In this document: in pieces, positions 1 through 8,378 of the stretch | How positions within the stretch are numbered: position 1 is the stretch's first letter | Layout: the number at the start of each line of letters is the position of its first letter | Source of the DNA: Salinigranum salinum | GTDB lineage: Archaea > Halobacteriota > Halobacteria > Halobacteriales > Haloferacaceae | Reading direction: 5' to 3' | DNA length: 64,000 nucleotides | Assembly (NCBI RefSeq): GCF_009176545.1 | Contig: NZ_VTOJ01000004.1 | Location: forward strand, 25,903 to 89,902 | The notes under the pieces: model-generated | Told to the model about the DNA's origin: nothing | The model's input: only the letters and a program-made list of their open reading frames with translations | The model's database searches: none | Made by a program: the position numbers and the translations under genes

Positions 1-677
1 CCATCGGCGACGTCTTCTTCGACGATGCTGACCCGGCTTCTGTTGTCTACGATACCAGCTACGAGTTCGATATCCTCCCCTCCAGCGAGGACTTAGAACA
101 GGTCGAGCGGGAGATCGTCGTCGGCGACGTATTCCAACCCTCTGCGCTGCTCAAGCGGGAAGTCGTCGACCCACTTCTCGGGGACACGTACGATTACATC
201 GTCACAGATTCACCGGCGTACCGGTCCCGACTCACGGACAACGCGCTCGTCGCGACGGCGAATCTGGTGCTTCCGCTCGCCCCCGGGAACGAGGCGATGG
301 CCGGCCTAGAGCGGACCATCGAGCGACAGATTTCACCCCTTCGGCAACATATGGACGTCGACGTACTGGCGTTGGTTCCGAATATGTTGAGCGGGCGTAT
401 TGACCAGCAGACGCAGGATCGCCAGCTACTCGAACGACTCAACTCGCACGATAACCTCCAAGACCGAATCCCGAACTTCGCGCGAATCACGGACTGGGAG
501 GCCGTCGACGCCGGCGATCTCAGTCCCTCACCAGGCATCCGGGACCGGACCAACATCACGAAGGCCTACGGCGAGCGCAAACCACTGCTGGATTACGATC
601 CCGACTGTGACCAACTGAAGTGTTTCGACGAGCTGGCGCACATCGTCGAGGCAGGTGAGGTGATCCGCCATGGCTGA
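1..677 (+). CDS. ParA/Soj-type partition ATPase, C-terminal part (5' end outside window)
   Basis: The frame is open from the first bases, so the N-terminal Walker A lies upstream of the window. The visible part has the Walker B-like segment YDYIVTDSPAYRS followed by the ParA-typical run in which a pool of candidate outcomes is weighed (NLVLPLAPGNEAMAGLERTIE) and a C-terminal ALVPNML segment. ParA ATPases bind DNA non-specifically with ATP and segregate low-copy replicons. The stop codon overlaps the start of the next gene by 8 nt, so the two are translated from one message. The family call is fairly secure; partition of this particular replicon is inferred from context (Orc1/Cdc6 and an origin further along). 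Confidence 0.85.
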   Translation, partial: IGDVFFDDADPASVVYDTSYEFDILPSSEDLEQVEREIVVGDVFQPSALLKREVVDPLLGDTYDYIVTDSPAYRSRLTDNALVATANLVLPLAPGNEAMAGLERTIERQISPLRQHMDVDVLALVPNMLSGRIDQQTQDRQLLERLNSHDNLQDRIPNFARITDWEAVDAGDLSPSPGIRDRTNITKAYGERKPLLDYDPDCDQLKCFDELAHIVEAGEVIRHG

Positions 678-1068
678 GGACGATCCGTTTGCCGACCTCG
701 GGGAGACGCTCGAAGACGACCCAGAGGAGGAGCAATCGCAAGTAGGGTCAGAGTCAGGCTCTCCCACCACGGAGAGCAGTAGCTCTGAGGAATCCAGCGA
801 TGGCTACGATCCCGTGACCGATACTGCTTTTTCATACGAGGCAGCCAAGCAGCGGCCCTTCTACGCTCGTGAAGAGAGCATCAACGACTTCGACTCTTGG
901 ATGAAGTACGAACTCGAACGCGAGCTCAACCAACGAGGCTACCAGAATATCGTAGTTCGAGAGATGACGGATGCGCTTCTTCGAACCGTCGTCGAGGAGG
1001 GCCTCGTGGAAGAGGTCGCAGAGCGATTCGAGCAGGCTCGGTCTGCTCGTTCTGAATCGGATGAATAG
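670..1068 (+). CDS. Small acidic protein encoded with ParA, possible partition partner
   Basis: A 132-residue, highly acidic protein (about 60 N-terminal residues are low-complexity Asp/Glu/Ser) with a more ordered C-terminal half that may be helical (DSWMKYELERELNQRGYQNIVVREMTDALLRTVVEEGLVEEVAERFEQA). It overlaps parA by 8 nt, the layout usual for partition operons in which the second gene encodes the centromere-binding or adaptor protein. No known DNA-binding fold is obvious, so the partner role is inferred from position only. Confidence 0.7.
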   Translation: MAEDDPFADLGETLEDDPEEEQSQVGSESGSPTTESSSSEESSDGYDPVTDTAFSYEAAKQRPFYAREESINDFDSWMKYELERELNQRGYQNIVVREMTDALLRTVVEEGLVEEVAERFEQARSARSESDE

Positions 1069-1094
1069 CTTTCTATTTTAGAATAGCTTTCTAT
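1063..1094 (+). repeat. 14-bp direct repeat at the end of the par operon
   Basis: GAATAGCTTTCTAT occurs at 1063-1076 and again, identically, at 1081-1094 (18-bp period, less than two helical turns). The first copy includes the stop codon of the small acidic gene. Direct repeats beside a parA operon are typical of plasmid centromeres, but this could also be a T-rich terminator or a small duplication. The stretch 1095-1375 beyond it is AT-rich and I see no gene in it. Confidence 0.4.
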
Positions 1095-1375
1095 CTATAA
1101 GTGCCATAATCAGCAGACGGAGTCCGCATTAGGGGCTGAATACCTGCCAGACTGAGTCGAGACTGAACATGACTGTTTAGCTATATCTACAAACAAAATT
1201 GAGGATTGGTGACCCCTCTGAGACGTGAAAGCTGTCCACGAATTAGATTCGACGCTTGAGCAACATCAGCAGTCGCCTCATGTCAGAAATATTGCCAAAA
1301 TACAGACAAAATCTCGTGAATCCAAGAGCGCCGTCGCTCACCAGAATCGAAGCAAACTCAGAAACTCCGCCTGCC

Positions 1376-3160
1376 TCAACCGCCCGGGTCGAACAGACAA
1401 AACCCGACCAGTTCGACGATTTCGCCAGCACGGAGCGGCGGAGACTCACCGAGATGTACATCAATTTCGTCACGCAGCACGAAATTAGCGAGTCGCCACA
1501 CGTTGTGTAGTATCACGCCAATCACGAAGTACAAGAAGCGAATCCGGTAGTCCTTGGTCGCCGTCTGTGGGAGGAAATGCGCCTTGATATCCTTGTACTC
1601 GTTCTCAATCGTCCACCGATGCCGATACTGACTGATGAGTGCCTCTGCTCTATGCTCATCAACCCACCCGTTTACCGTGAACAGCGAGTACTCACCTCCC
1701 GACTTGTATATGATACTCACCTTATGCATCCGCCCCTCATGCCATAACTCGGCGTGTTCGATACGAGTGTCGTACACCGTATCCTCTTTAATTTCCTTGA
1801 TATTTATCGCGTCAGAATTCGAACGCTCCTGCTTACCAATCACGTACTGAACGCTCCCCCTGTCAAGGGCGTCGCGGATACCGTGTACGTCGAACTCACG
1901 GTCGCAGAATACCTTGTGGATGTCTACGTGGCGCGTAGCCTGTTCCATTAGACGGTTTACAATGTCCACGCGCGGTGTCCGCTCCACGTCTACGTTCGCG
2001 TCTGCCTTCTCCCACCACCGTTCGTCGCGCACTGGCTCAATAGCGAGGATAATTGGCGTCTCCTCGGCTACGATGGACAGAGTGGCGAACTTGTACCCGC
2101 GTTCCGCCTTCTCCTTGTTCGAGGGCTTGAATCCCGACACCATCTCGGGGTAGTCTTCTTTGGGATACACTTCTCGACCGCTCTCACTCACGACGGGTTC
2201 TTCGTCCCACGCAACTTCCTTCTCGTTCCTGAACGGTGACGGCCAGAAATTGAACGTCGTGATGTCGATAGCAGCCATCAGTGGCTCGCGGAGACCCTGC
2301 CGGTCGCGACCAGCAATCTCGTCTAACTGTTTCTCAACACCCGCGTGAAACGCTGGCAGAATTGCATCGCGAATCCGCTTCCAGTCGAGTGGTCGCTGTC
2401 CATCTTCGTAGTCTACCAAAATCGTCTGTGAATCAGGACTGGCGACCTTCTTCATCGTCCGATTGTGAGTGGAGCCATGCGGAACTTCCGAGCGGTCACT
2501 CAACCGCGCGAACCGCCGCCGAAGCGTCGTTGTACCCGCTTTGGCCATGTTCAAATAGCCCTGTCGCTCGAAAAACGCTTCTAACGGGTACTTAGCGTTC
2601 GATGCGCGGTCGGCAGAGAACTCGGTAAACCCCAGTTCCGTCGCTCGCTCTACAGCGTCCATGATTTGCTCTTCTCCGATGCCGTGCTTGGCGTTCACAT
2701 CGCTTGGTTCGAGCGCGGGCTCGCCAGTATCTATGATGTCGTTGTCGGCACAGACCTTCCGAATCTGCTCCGCGACTGTCTCGATGGCCTGCCGTTCGGA
2801 ATGACAGAACCGATTTCGCCAATTGTGGCTGATAATCTGTTGACTGAGTGGGCTCCCGAGACCAAACCGGATGTAGACGTAGGCCGCTCCTTTCAGTCGG
2901 CGCTCTAGTTCGGACTGGTTGAACCCCCGAGCGTGCTGGTAGAGGAACATCTGGACGACGGCATCGAGGTCGAACTTCGCCCGGTCAGGGTCATCGTAGT
3001 CCGAGAACCAGTCGTCATCGATGTCGAGGTTTGCGATGACGCGAGTGATGTGGTTGTGGATATGACAGAGGTCCTCCGTCTGCTCACCAATCTCGGTAAC
3101 GAACTCCGCGAGCCTATCACGTGGCAAACTACTGTCCTCTGTCATTGATGGATGCTGCAA
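1376..3160 (-). CDS. IS4-superfamily DDE transposase
   Basis: A 594-residue protein carrying the IS4-family YREK signature in its C-terminal part: Y-x2-R-x3-E-x6-K is matched exactly in YRHRWTIENEYKDIK. The other acidic residues of the DDE triad are likely the Asp in DITTFNFW and the Asp in VFCDREFDVHG. It is longer than many IS4 transposases because of an about 250-residue N-terminal extension, as seen in several haloarchaeal transposases. It catalyses cut-and-paste transposition. I could not pair convincing terminal inverted repeats around it, so the element ends are undefined and it may be a degenerate or solitary copy. It lies in the AT-richer island. Confidence 0.85.
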   Translation of the reverse strand: MQHPSMTEDSSLPRDRLAEFVTEIGEQTEDLCHIHNHITRVIANLDIDDDWFSDYDDPDRAKFDLDAVVQMFLYQHARGFNQSELERRLKGAAYVYIRFGLGSPLSQQIISHNWRNRFCHSERQAIETVAEQIRKVCADNDIIDTGEPALEPSDVNAKHGIGEEQIMDAVERATELGFTEFSADRASNAKYPLEAFFERQGYLNMAKAGTTTLRRRFARLSDRSEVPHGSTHNRTMKKVASPDSQTILVDYEDGQRPLDWKRIRDAILPAFHAGVEKQLDEIAGRDRQGLREPLMAAIDITTFNFWPSPFRNEKEVAWDEEPVVSESGREVYPKEDYPEMVSGFKPSNKEKAERGYKFATLSIVAEETPIILAIEPVRDERWWEKADANVDVERTPRVDIVNRLMEQATRHVDIHKVFCDREFDVHGIRDALDRGSVQYVIGKQERSNSDAINIKEIKEDTVYDTRIEHAELWHEGRMHKVSIIYKSGGEYSLFTVNGWVDEHRAEALISQYRHRWTIENEYKDIKAHFLPQTATKDYRIRFLYFVIGVILHNVWRLANFVLRDEIDVHLGESPPLRAGEIVELVGFCLFDPGG

Positions 3161-3278
3161 CCGTTTGATTAGATTCTAACTATACTTCGGCGTGTCATTT
3201 CCACTTCTTCCAGCTACGATACGGGGTTCTCATTAGGGTATCTCGGAGCCAATCGAAGGAAAAGAAAACGCGAATACT

Positions 3279-3297
3279 CAAGTTAAATTCTAACTTG
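3279..3297. promoter_or_regulatory. Inverted repeat upstream of winged-helix gene
   Basis: CAAGTTA and TAACTTG are perfect 7-bp arms separated by AATTC. The site ends 41 nt before the ATG at 3338, a position suited to an autoregulatory operator of the winged-helix protein. A related string, TTAGATTCTAACTA, lies near 3170 in front of the transposase start. Confidence 0.45.
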
Positions 3298-3337
3298 GGT
3301 TAAGAAATAATGGTGTGTGGAGTTCACGATTGGAGTG

Positions 3338-3775
3338 ATGACTCTCTCGCCTAGTGCGTATCTCTCTAGAAAGGGCACTATCGAGCTACTCTGCGAGCTT
3401 AGCCCTGAAGGGTCCCGGTTCGAAGAGCTACTGGATGAACTCCCGATTAGCCGACCGACACTCGCAAACCGGCTGGCTGAGGGTCAAGAGGTCTCGTTCT
3501 TAGAGCCCAGACCGATTGCTGGTGAACGAGGGACCACTCACGAATACGTATTCACACCGAGAGGGGCAACCATTCGCGTGCTACTATTCCAACAGGGGCT
3601 CGTTTTGGAATACCAGCAGTACAAGATGGCACTCAAACAGTTTGAGGCTGGTTGTGACAAGTTCAAAGAGACAATCGAGACAAACCCACCAAACTTAGGA
3701 AACTCAAAACTCAATGAAGAGAACCTTCGCACCATTATCCAACGGAGTGCCCTTTCAGAGATGGCCGAAGAGTGA
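3338..3775 (+). CDS. Winged helix-turn-helix transcriptional regulator
   Basis: About 145 residues. The N-terminal half reads as a winged helix: a first helix (YLSRKGTIELLCELS), a turn with SRFEELLDELPISRPTLANRLAEGQ as the probable HTH, then a wing (RGTTHEYVFTPRGATIRVLL). The layout resembles HxlR/ArsR/MarR-like archaeal regulators. The C-terminal helix (LEYQQYKMALKQFEAGCDKFKETIE) could dimerise. A GTG at 3317 would add seven residues; the ATG is preferred because the N-terminal fold then starts cleanly. A 7-bp inverted repeat upstream suggests autoregulation. Its targets are unknown. Confidence 0.7.
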   Translation: MTLSPSAYLSRKGTIELLCELSPEGSRFEELLDELPISRPTLANRLAEGQEVSFLEPRPIAGERGTTHEYVFTPRGATIRVLLFQQGLVLEYQQYKMALKQFEAGCDKFKETIETNPPNLGNSKLNEENLRTIIQRSALSEMAEE

Positions 3776-3782
3776 AGACAAG

Positions 3783-4439
3783 TCAGGCGTCTGGCGGGCT
3801 GAGATTCTTCATCTTGAAGCCTGATTTCGGGATGTAACGACCAGCCAGCACCGCGAGTTCTCTCGTACGCTGAGTGTCTGCAAGGTTGTGACATAAGAGT
3901 GGCACCCAGTTGCCGTTCTCGTGAGTTGTCACGGCGCTCGCACTGTCGTCGAACGGGTCACAGTCGTCGCCACCTATCAAGTCATCGTAGACTCCCACAA
4001 GGTCGCTCGCGTCACCCGTGTCGAACCCCTCTACCATGTCCATCGTGTCCGAGTACGCTACATCGGGGAACGGCCACGGTGCGTCTTGACGGACGCACGC
4101 CCGACGCAGGAACGGCAGGTCGAATCCACCACGCCACCGCTCGCCGTTGTACGCGGTCAGGTAGTGCCGGTCGCCGTCGATGACACTAGTCGCGAAGTCT
4201 TCTAACCCCGCAAGTAGCCGCTGCTCGCTCTGATACACCGACACTCGCACGTTTGAGCCTGACTCGTGTTCCACGTCGGTGGCGAGTCGGCCCGCATCGG
4301 TCTCCCGACCTGTGGTGTTCAGAGCTAACCACGAACCCATGTCAGTGGTGAGACCTGCAACGGTGATTACTGAACCCGGTTCCAAACCAGAGGTTTCGAT
4401 GTCGAACGCGATTGGACTGAGATTGCCCATACGATACAT
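3783..4439 (-). CDS. DEDD-family 3'-5' exonuclease-like (RNase H-fold) protein
   Basis: A 218-residue protein with the three exonuclease motifs of the DnaQ/RNase D/Exo I group: Exo I IAFDIETSGLEPG (Asp and Glu metal ligands), Exo II in AYNGERWRGGFDLPFLR (Asp), and Exo III near HNLADTQRTREL (His and Asp). This would make it a metal-dependent 3'-5' nuclease on DNA or RNA. It is convergent with the regulator at 3338-3775 (7 nt between stops). It is encoded in the AT-richer island; its cellular substrate cannot be read from the sequence. Confidence 0.7.
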   Translation of the reverse strand: MYRMGNLSPIAFDIETSGLEPGSVITVAGLTTDMGSWLALNTTGRETDAGRLATDVEHESGSNVRVSVYQSEQRLLAGLEDFATSVIDGDRHYLTAYNGERWRGGFDLPFLRRACVRQDAPWPFPDVAYSDTMDMVEGFDTGDASDLVGVYDDLIGGDDCDPFDDSASAVTTHENGNWVPLLCHNLADTQRTRELAVLAGRYIPKSGFKMKNLSPPDA

Positions 4440-4525
4440 GAAGAGAAATCAGTAGAAAGTCCGGGCGTGATGCTTCCGATATTCCAATACGAAGAATACT
4501 ATCGAGAGAACCCCACAGGGGTACG

Positions 4526-4951
4526 TTACGTCTCGTCTGCCATTGAGCCAAACACGGTTCGCTTGATGAATATCACGAGAACTCCGAGTCCAAACGCTAC
4601 AGCAAGACCGATGATTCCAATTACGACAAAGAACGGTGCCAATTCTCCATTACCGATGACTCCTACCGCGCCTGTAAGAAGGCTGAGACCTATGACAACT
4701 CCTGCGCCGACTCGGAGTACGAACACGGTGGTTCTTTTGAATTCGTCTGGAGCAACGAGACCTGCGTAAATGAGTGCCGCCCCGCCCAGTATTGCAATTA
4801 CACCGTATAATTGGAAAAGAAGGACTAAGCGTCCACCGGCTCCGTGTAGTTCAACTATACCGAGAAGACCCGCAACAACGAGTGTCGAACCGAGCAATAC
4901 CGCACCGGTTCGAGCCAACAAGTAATTGTGAGAAGTATCAGAAATTGACAT
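4526..4951 (-). CDS. Small multi-pass membrane protein, unknown function
   Basis: About 141 residues from the ATG at 4951 (an in-frame ATG at 4990 would add 13). Four hydrophobic helices are visible: TGAVLLGSTLVVAGLLGIV, LFQLYGVIAILGGAALIYAGL, VLRVGAGVVIGLSLLTGAVGVI and FFVVIGIIGLAVAFGLGVLVIFI. No catalytic motif is apparent. With the next gene (5027-5359, also membrane) it forms a pair on the minus strand. Confidence 0.6.
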   Translation of the reverse strand: MSISDTSHNYLLARTGAVLLGSTLVVAGLLGIVELHGAGGRLVLLFQLYGVIAILGGAALIYAGLVAPDEFKRTTVFVLRVGAGVVIGLSLLTGAVGVIGNGELAPFFVVIGIIGLAVAFGLGVLVIFIKRTVFGSMADET

Positions 4952-5026
4952 AATTGTCAAATCGTTTTGGGCGTTAAGTACTTTGTTCAATCACGGGCGT
5001 AGATATATGTCATTGTGTTTTCGGAG

Positions 5027-5359
5027 TTAGCCTCCTAATACTACCATCGCCCCAAACCCAAGGGTCGCAAGGCCCAAACCGTAGAAGAACAGCTTCTGGT
5101 CCGCACTCACGTACTGATGGTGGTCAATATGAGCGTCTGCGAGTTGATTATTGACGTTTTGCTCCCCTCCCACCGTTGAAAGTTCTCCAGTTCGCACGTT
5201 CCCGACTCCAAACACGAACAGCAGAAGCAATAACCCGACTATAAATAACGCAGCAACCGCCAGTTCGCTTTGAGTGGCTAATCCTACCACCAAGACCGTC
5301 GCTCCCGCGTAAACCAGCCCATATCGAGACACACCAGCAATGACCTTTTTCCAGTTCAT
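5027..5359 (-). CDS. Small membrane protein, unknown function
   Basis: 110 residues with three hydrophobic segments: LVYAGATVLVVGLA, VAALFIVGLLLLLFVFGVG and a C-terminal LFFYGLGLATLGFGAMVVLGG. A polar loop of about 35 residues lies between the second and third. Transcribed divergently from the Orc1/Cdc6 gene at 5503. No family recognised. Confidence 0.6.
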   Translation of the reverse strand: MNWKKVIAGVSRYGLVYAGATVLVVGLATQSELAVAALFIVGLLLLLFVFGVGNVRTGELSTVGGEQNVNNQLADAHIDHHQYVSADQKLFFYGLGLATLGFGAMVVLGG

Positions 5360-5449
5360 GATACATAACTGACTTCTAACAGCATAAATTCCCGAGTCAT
5401 CTGAAACAGAACTCGTTCTGATTAATTGACAACTCGATAGAAATTGGAA

Positions 5450-5474
5450 AAGTGGAAATCACCCACTTCCACTT
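5450..5474. promoter_or_regulatory. Inverted repeat in front of the short Orc1/Cdc6 gene
   Basis: AAGTGGAA (5450-5457) and TTCCACTT (5467-5474) form perfect 8-bp arms with a 9-nt spacer, ending 28 nt before the Orc1/Cdc6 ATG. The TTCCA/TGGAA core recalls the inner part of archaeal origin recognition boxes, so the site may bind the initiator itself. A related TTCCACTTCTTCCAG occurs near 3200. Confidence 0.45.
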
Positions 5475-5502
5475 AATATTCTGAGACAAGAAACTGTCCG
5501 TC

Positions 5503-6507
5503 ATGATACAGAATGCTCGGGTGCTGCAACCTGAATTCGTCCCCCGGGACGTGGTACACCGTACTCACGAAGTAAACACACTCTCCGCTGCACTGGACCC
5601 TGTTACCAACGGACAGAAAGGCGAGGTCTCGTTCCTTCACGGACCTTCAGGTGCGGGGAAAACCTGCATCGCTCGGTACATCACCGAACAACTCCAAGAG
5701 AGCGTCCTCAACCTCAACACCCAGTACGTCAACTGCTGGGAAGACTACTCCCGGTTCAAAACGCTCTATCGGGTGTTAGAAGGCATCGACCGCACACTCG
5801 ACATCCATCGCCAATCAACCCCGAGAGACGAGCTTCTCGACCGGCTCCGCGACTACGACGGCCCTCCGTACGTCGTCATCCTTGACGAGGTGGACCAGTT
5901 AGAAGACAAGCGTGTGTTGTACGAGTTGCACCGAACGCGGAAGCTGACGCTGGTCCTCATCGCTAATCAGGAAGAGGGACTGTTCGAACCGCTGAACGAG
6001 CGACTGACGAGTCGGCTTCGCACGGCCACCCGCATTCAGTTCGACCGCTACACTGTAGACGAACTCGTGTCGATACTGGAGCCACGTGTCCGGTGGGGAC
6101 TGCAAGAGGACGTGGTGACCACAGAGCAGTTGGAGTGGATTGCCGACGCAGCAGCCGGGGACGCACGCGTGGGTATCGAAGTCTTGCGTGTAGCTGCTCG
6201 ACGGACCACTCAACGCGGTCTCGACACGATTCCTGACGAGGTACTCCGAGAGGCGGTTTCGGAAGCGAAGTCGGAAATCAGACAACGTAACATAGGAAAG
6301 CTCACAGCAGACCAGCGTATCCTCTATGAGATAGTTACTGAGTTTAGTGAAATTGCCCCGAGCAAACTGTACGAGGAGTACCGAGCGCGAGCGGACGACC
6401 CAAAGTCAGACCGCATGGTACGGAACTACTTGCAGAAGATGGAACGGTACAATCTGGTCCGAGCCGAGGGAGAAAACCGGGGCCGGACGTACTGTTCAGT
6501 AGTCTAA
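5503..6507 (+). CDS. Orc1/Cdc6-family AAA+ replication initiator (short form)
   Basis: 334 residues. Walker A is FLHGPSGAGKT (around residues 45-54), Walker B is VVILDEVDQLED (around 127-138), sensor 1 is in LTLVLIANQEE, and the ERLTSRLRTATRIQF region matches the initiator-specific ADP-sensing segment. The C-terminal 80 residues form the winged helix that contacts origin DNA. It is shorter than the second initiator of this window (449 residues). The N-terminal HRTHEVNTLSAAL resembles the Orc1/Cdc6 R-x-x-E entry motif. A palindrome lies 28 nt upstream. It sits in the AT-rich island, so it may be a foreign initiator acquired with the island. Confidence 0.85.
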   Translation: MIQNARVLQPEFVPRDVVHRTHEVNTLSAALDPVTNGQKGEVSFLHGPSGAGKTCIARYITEQLQESVLNLNTQYVNCWEDYSRFKTLYRVLEGIDRTLDIHRQSTPRDELLDRLRDYDGPPYVVILDEVDQLEDKRVLYELHRTRKLTLVLIANQEEGLFEPLNERLTSRLRTATRIQFDRYTVDELVSILEPRVRWGLQEDVVTTEQLEWIADAAAGDARVGIEVLRVAARRTTQRGLDTIPDEVLREAVSEAKSEIRQRNIGKLTADQRILYEIVTEFSEIAPSKLYEEYRARADDPKSDRMVRNYLQKMERYNLVRAEGENRGRTYCSVV

Positions 6508-6528
6508 CGCATACAATCTGTGTATCGG

Positions 6529-7116
6529 TCAAGCGGGACGGGTCACCGTTAAGAGAGTGAATCTATTGTCACATTCAATGTAGACTCGATGAGAATCATC
6601 ACTCGAAATCGCCTTTCGTAGTTGTGCGACCTCACTATCCGGTACTCTGATTGGACGTTCCGGCTTCTCGTTCACTATTCGTTGTATGGTCGTCATATTC
6701 TCGAATCGTGGGTTATCGCAATGCAACAGAGGGTCGCTGGACTCACGAACGATACGGAACTGTGACGAATCAGTCATCGGCCTGACCGACAATTCCGTAA
6801 CTTTTTCACTAAATGCAACAAATATCGTGGTATGATTTCCCCCGGTTTCAACCGAGGCATTTGTTCGCTCCGATAACAACTGGGCTTCCTTTTCGTCCAG
6901 TAGCGCACTCTCACTTGTTCCGTTCGACACCCTTCGGATGGTTGGAATTTCCTCCAAAATTGACGAATTGCTGTTAATTACTGGCTCTTCCACGGCGTAA
7001 GCCGAACCACTATATGGTGGCGGGGGGGCCGAGTTACCTGCAGACGAGCAACCCGTGAACCACGTTATTGAAACGATTCCGAGACCGCGTGCGAAGTCCC
7101 GTCGAGAGGAGGGCAT
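6529..7116 (-). CDS. Tat-type lipoprotein, unknown function
   Basis: 195 residues. The N-terminus has a twin-arginine motif (SSRRDFARGLG), a short hydrophobic stretch (IVSITWFTG) and a lipobox-like Cys followed by SSAGNSAPPP, the pattern of haloarchaeal Tat-exported, lipid-anchored proteins. The mature domain (about 170 residues) has no motif I recognise. Its 5' end overlaps by 83 bp the end of the upstream membrane-protein frame at 7034-7393. Confidence 0.65.
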   Translation of the reverse strand: MPSSRRDFARGLGIVSITWFTGCSSAGNSAPPPPYSGSAYAVEEPVINSNSSILEEIPTIRRVSNGTSESALLDEKEAQLLSERTNASVETGGNHTTIFVAFSEKVTELSVRPMTDSSQFRIVRESSDPLLHCDNPRFENMTTIQRIVNEKPERPIRVPDSEVAQLRKAISSDDSHRVYIECDNRFTLLTVTRPA

Positions 7117-7393
7117 GGTTGTTACATTGTACTACTACACTTTTTGATAAGTGCCTTCTGGGGGGGCAGTCAAGGGTGTTTACCTGCGAACAACCGGATG
7201 TACAAGCCACCAATTTTCTATCTCGTCTTGTATAGATGAGCAGGATGAAGAGATATACTACGACGGTCGCAGCCAGAAGAAACGGCGAGATTCCAAATAG
7301 TAGTACGCTGTCAATTACCCAAATCAGCACAGCGAGTATCACAGTAACAACAATCACTCCCCCGAACTGGTCAATTGTCGATAAATCATCCAT
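7034..7393 (-). CDS. Possible small membrane protein
   Basis: 119 residues. The first 60 contain two strong hydrophobic helices (VIVVTVILAVLIWVIDSVLLF and PFLLAATVVVYLFILLIY) followed by basic residues, a convincing membrane protein. The last 40 residues are Cys/Arg-rich and overlap the start of the Tat lipoprotein gene by 83 bp, so the true reading frame may have been truncated or shifted near 7190. Moderate support only. Confidence 0.45.
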   Translation of the reverse strand: MDDLSTIDQFGGVIVVTVILAVLIWVIDSVLLFGISPFLLAATVVVYLFILLIYTRRDRKLVACTSGCSQVNTLDCPPRRHLSKSVVVQCNNHALLSTGLRTRSRNRFNNVVHGLLVCR

Positions 7394-7520
7394 ACATCGG
7401 CCTATACAGCATGAAGCAAACGTTTTCTCCTATTACACAACCCTCAGCTGAGTGTACGAATCGGTCAACCAAGTCTGGCAGAACCAGAGATATTTCTTGG
7501 TTCCTCTGCTACCTACTTCT

Positions 7521-8056
7521 ATGAACCGTCGTACATTTCTTATTGCAGGTGGTGGGACTGCCGTCGCGTTAGGAGGTGGGACGGCAGTCGCAAGCGCAAC
7601 GAGGGCAGACGTTCTCGCCAATAGCGAACTGACGCGGGGAAAAGGGGAAGCTGAGACAGTAGAGAAAACGATTACCCGTGAATCAGTTGAGTATCTAGAA
7701 TCGACAACTCAGGTCAGAGAGGACGGTCACACCGAATCATTCAGTAGGTGGGCACGACGGGAGAGCGCGACAATCGGGGCACGTGAAGTCATCTTGGTTG
7801 TTGAGAACCGGCTCAATAACTCGATAGAAGGGTTGGGTCAGGAGTACGGTCTCTGATTTTCGGCCCAGTGATTACCGTTGACCATACTGTTACCCACGAT
7901 AGAGATAGCTCGATAGCAAGCGAACCCAACGTAACACCTGAACAACTGATTTCAGTAGCCCCCGGTACAATAACCGTCACTGTCATCCTCGATGAACACA
8001 CGTTCACAAAGGAATTTCCCGTCGGTGTAGGGCATAGTCAATTGTATATGAACTAA
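7521..8056 (+). pseudogene. Tat-exported protein gene broken by a frameshift
   Basis: The first frame begins at ATG 7521 with a Tat signal (NRRTFLIAGGGTAVALGGG...ASA) and runs to a stop at 7856. A second frame, open from 7820 to the stop at 8056, continues as SGVRSLIFGPVITVDHTV and ends in beta-rich sequence (GTITVTVILDEHTFTKEF). Joining them near 7835-7845 (a GGGTTGGGT tract) gives one protein of about 177 residues with a continuous beta-strand pattern. Either the gene is inactivated or there is a one-base sequencing error. A GTG at 7868 would make only a leaderless fragment. Function unknown. Confidence 0.55.
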
Positions 8057-8378
8057 CTATGAGTAGTTCGGTGTCTCTTCTCTATCTAACGTTCAGAGTG
8101 TCTAGTCGATGTTGTAGGGTCCTTTGTATGAGCTGAGATGTCGTAACCTGAATAGTCCCAATTTCGACACGAGTATCTCTAAAGAATTGCCACTCTAAAT
8201 CGAGTCACGAGTCGTATAGGTGAACAAGTTAACGAATTGGTGGTTTGTAGAAATCCAAACTGCCAACCTCTGTCGAGACGCCGTGGCGAGATTGAGTATA
8301 GCGGCATACAGTTTATAAATCCAGATTCCGGGGTTTGGAACTCTGAGAACGTTAGAAACGGGGTTTTCGTCGTTTAAA
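8057..8378. other. Intergenic stretch, AT-rich, no gene seen
   Basis: About 320 bp between the broken Tat gene and the recombinase. Stop codons are frequent in all frames. It marks the transition from the AT-richer island (left) to GC-rich DNA (right), and therefore a likely boundary of a mobile segment. Confidence 0.5.

Noticed and set aside
1243..1473. Small frames between the par operon and the transposase
   Set aside because: Short, overlap the transposase 3' end, and have no start context or motif.
1376..3160. Complete insertion sequence with terminal inverted repeats
   Set aside because: I looked at both flanks (1095-1375 and 3161-3320) and could not pair convincing ends, so only the transposase gene is called.
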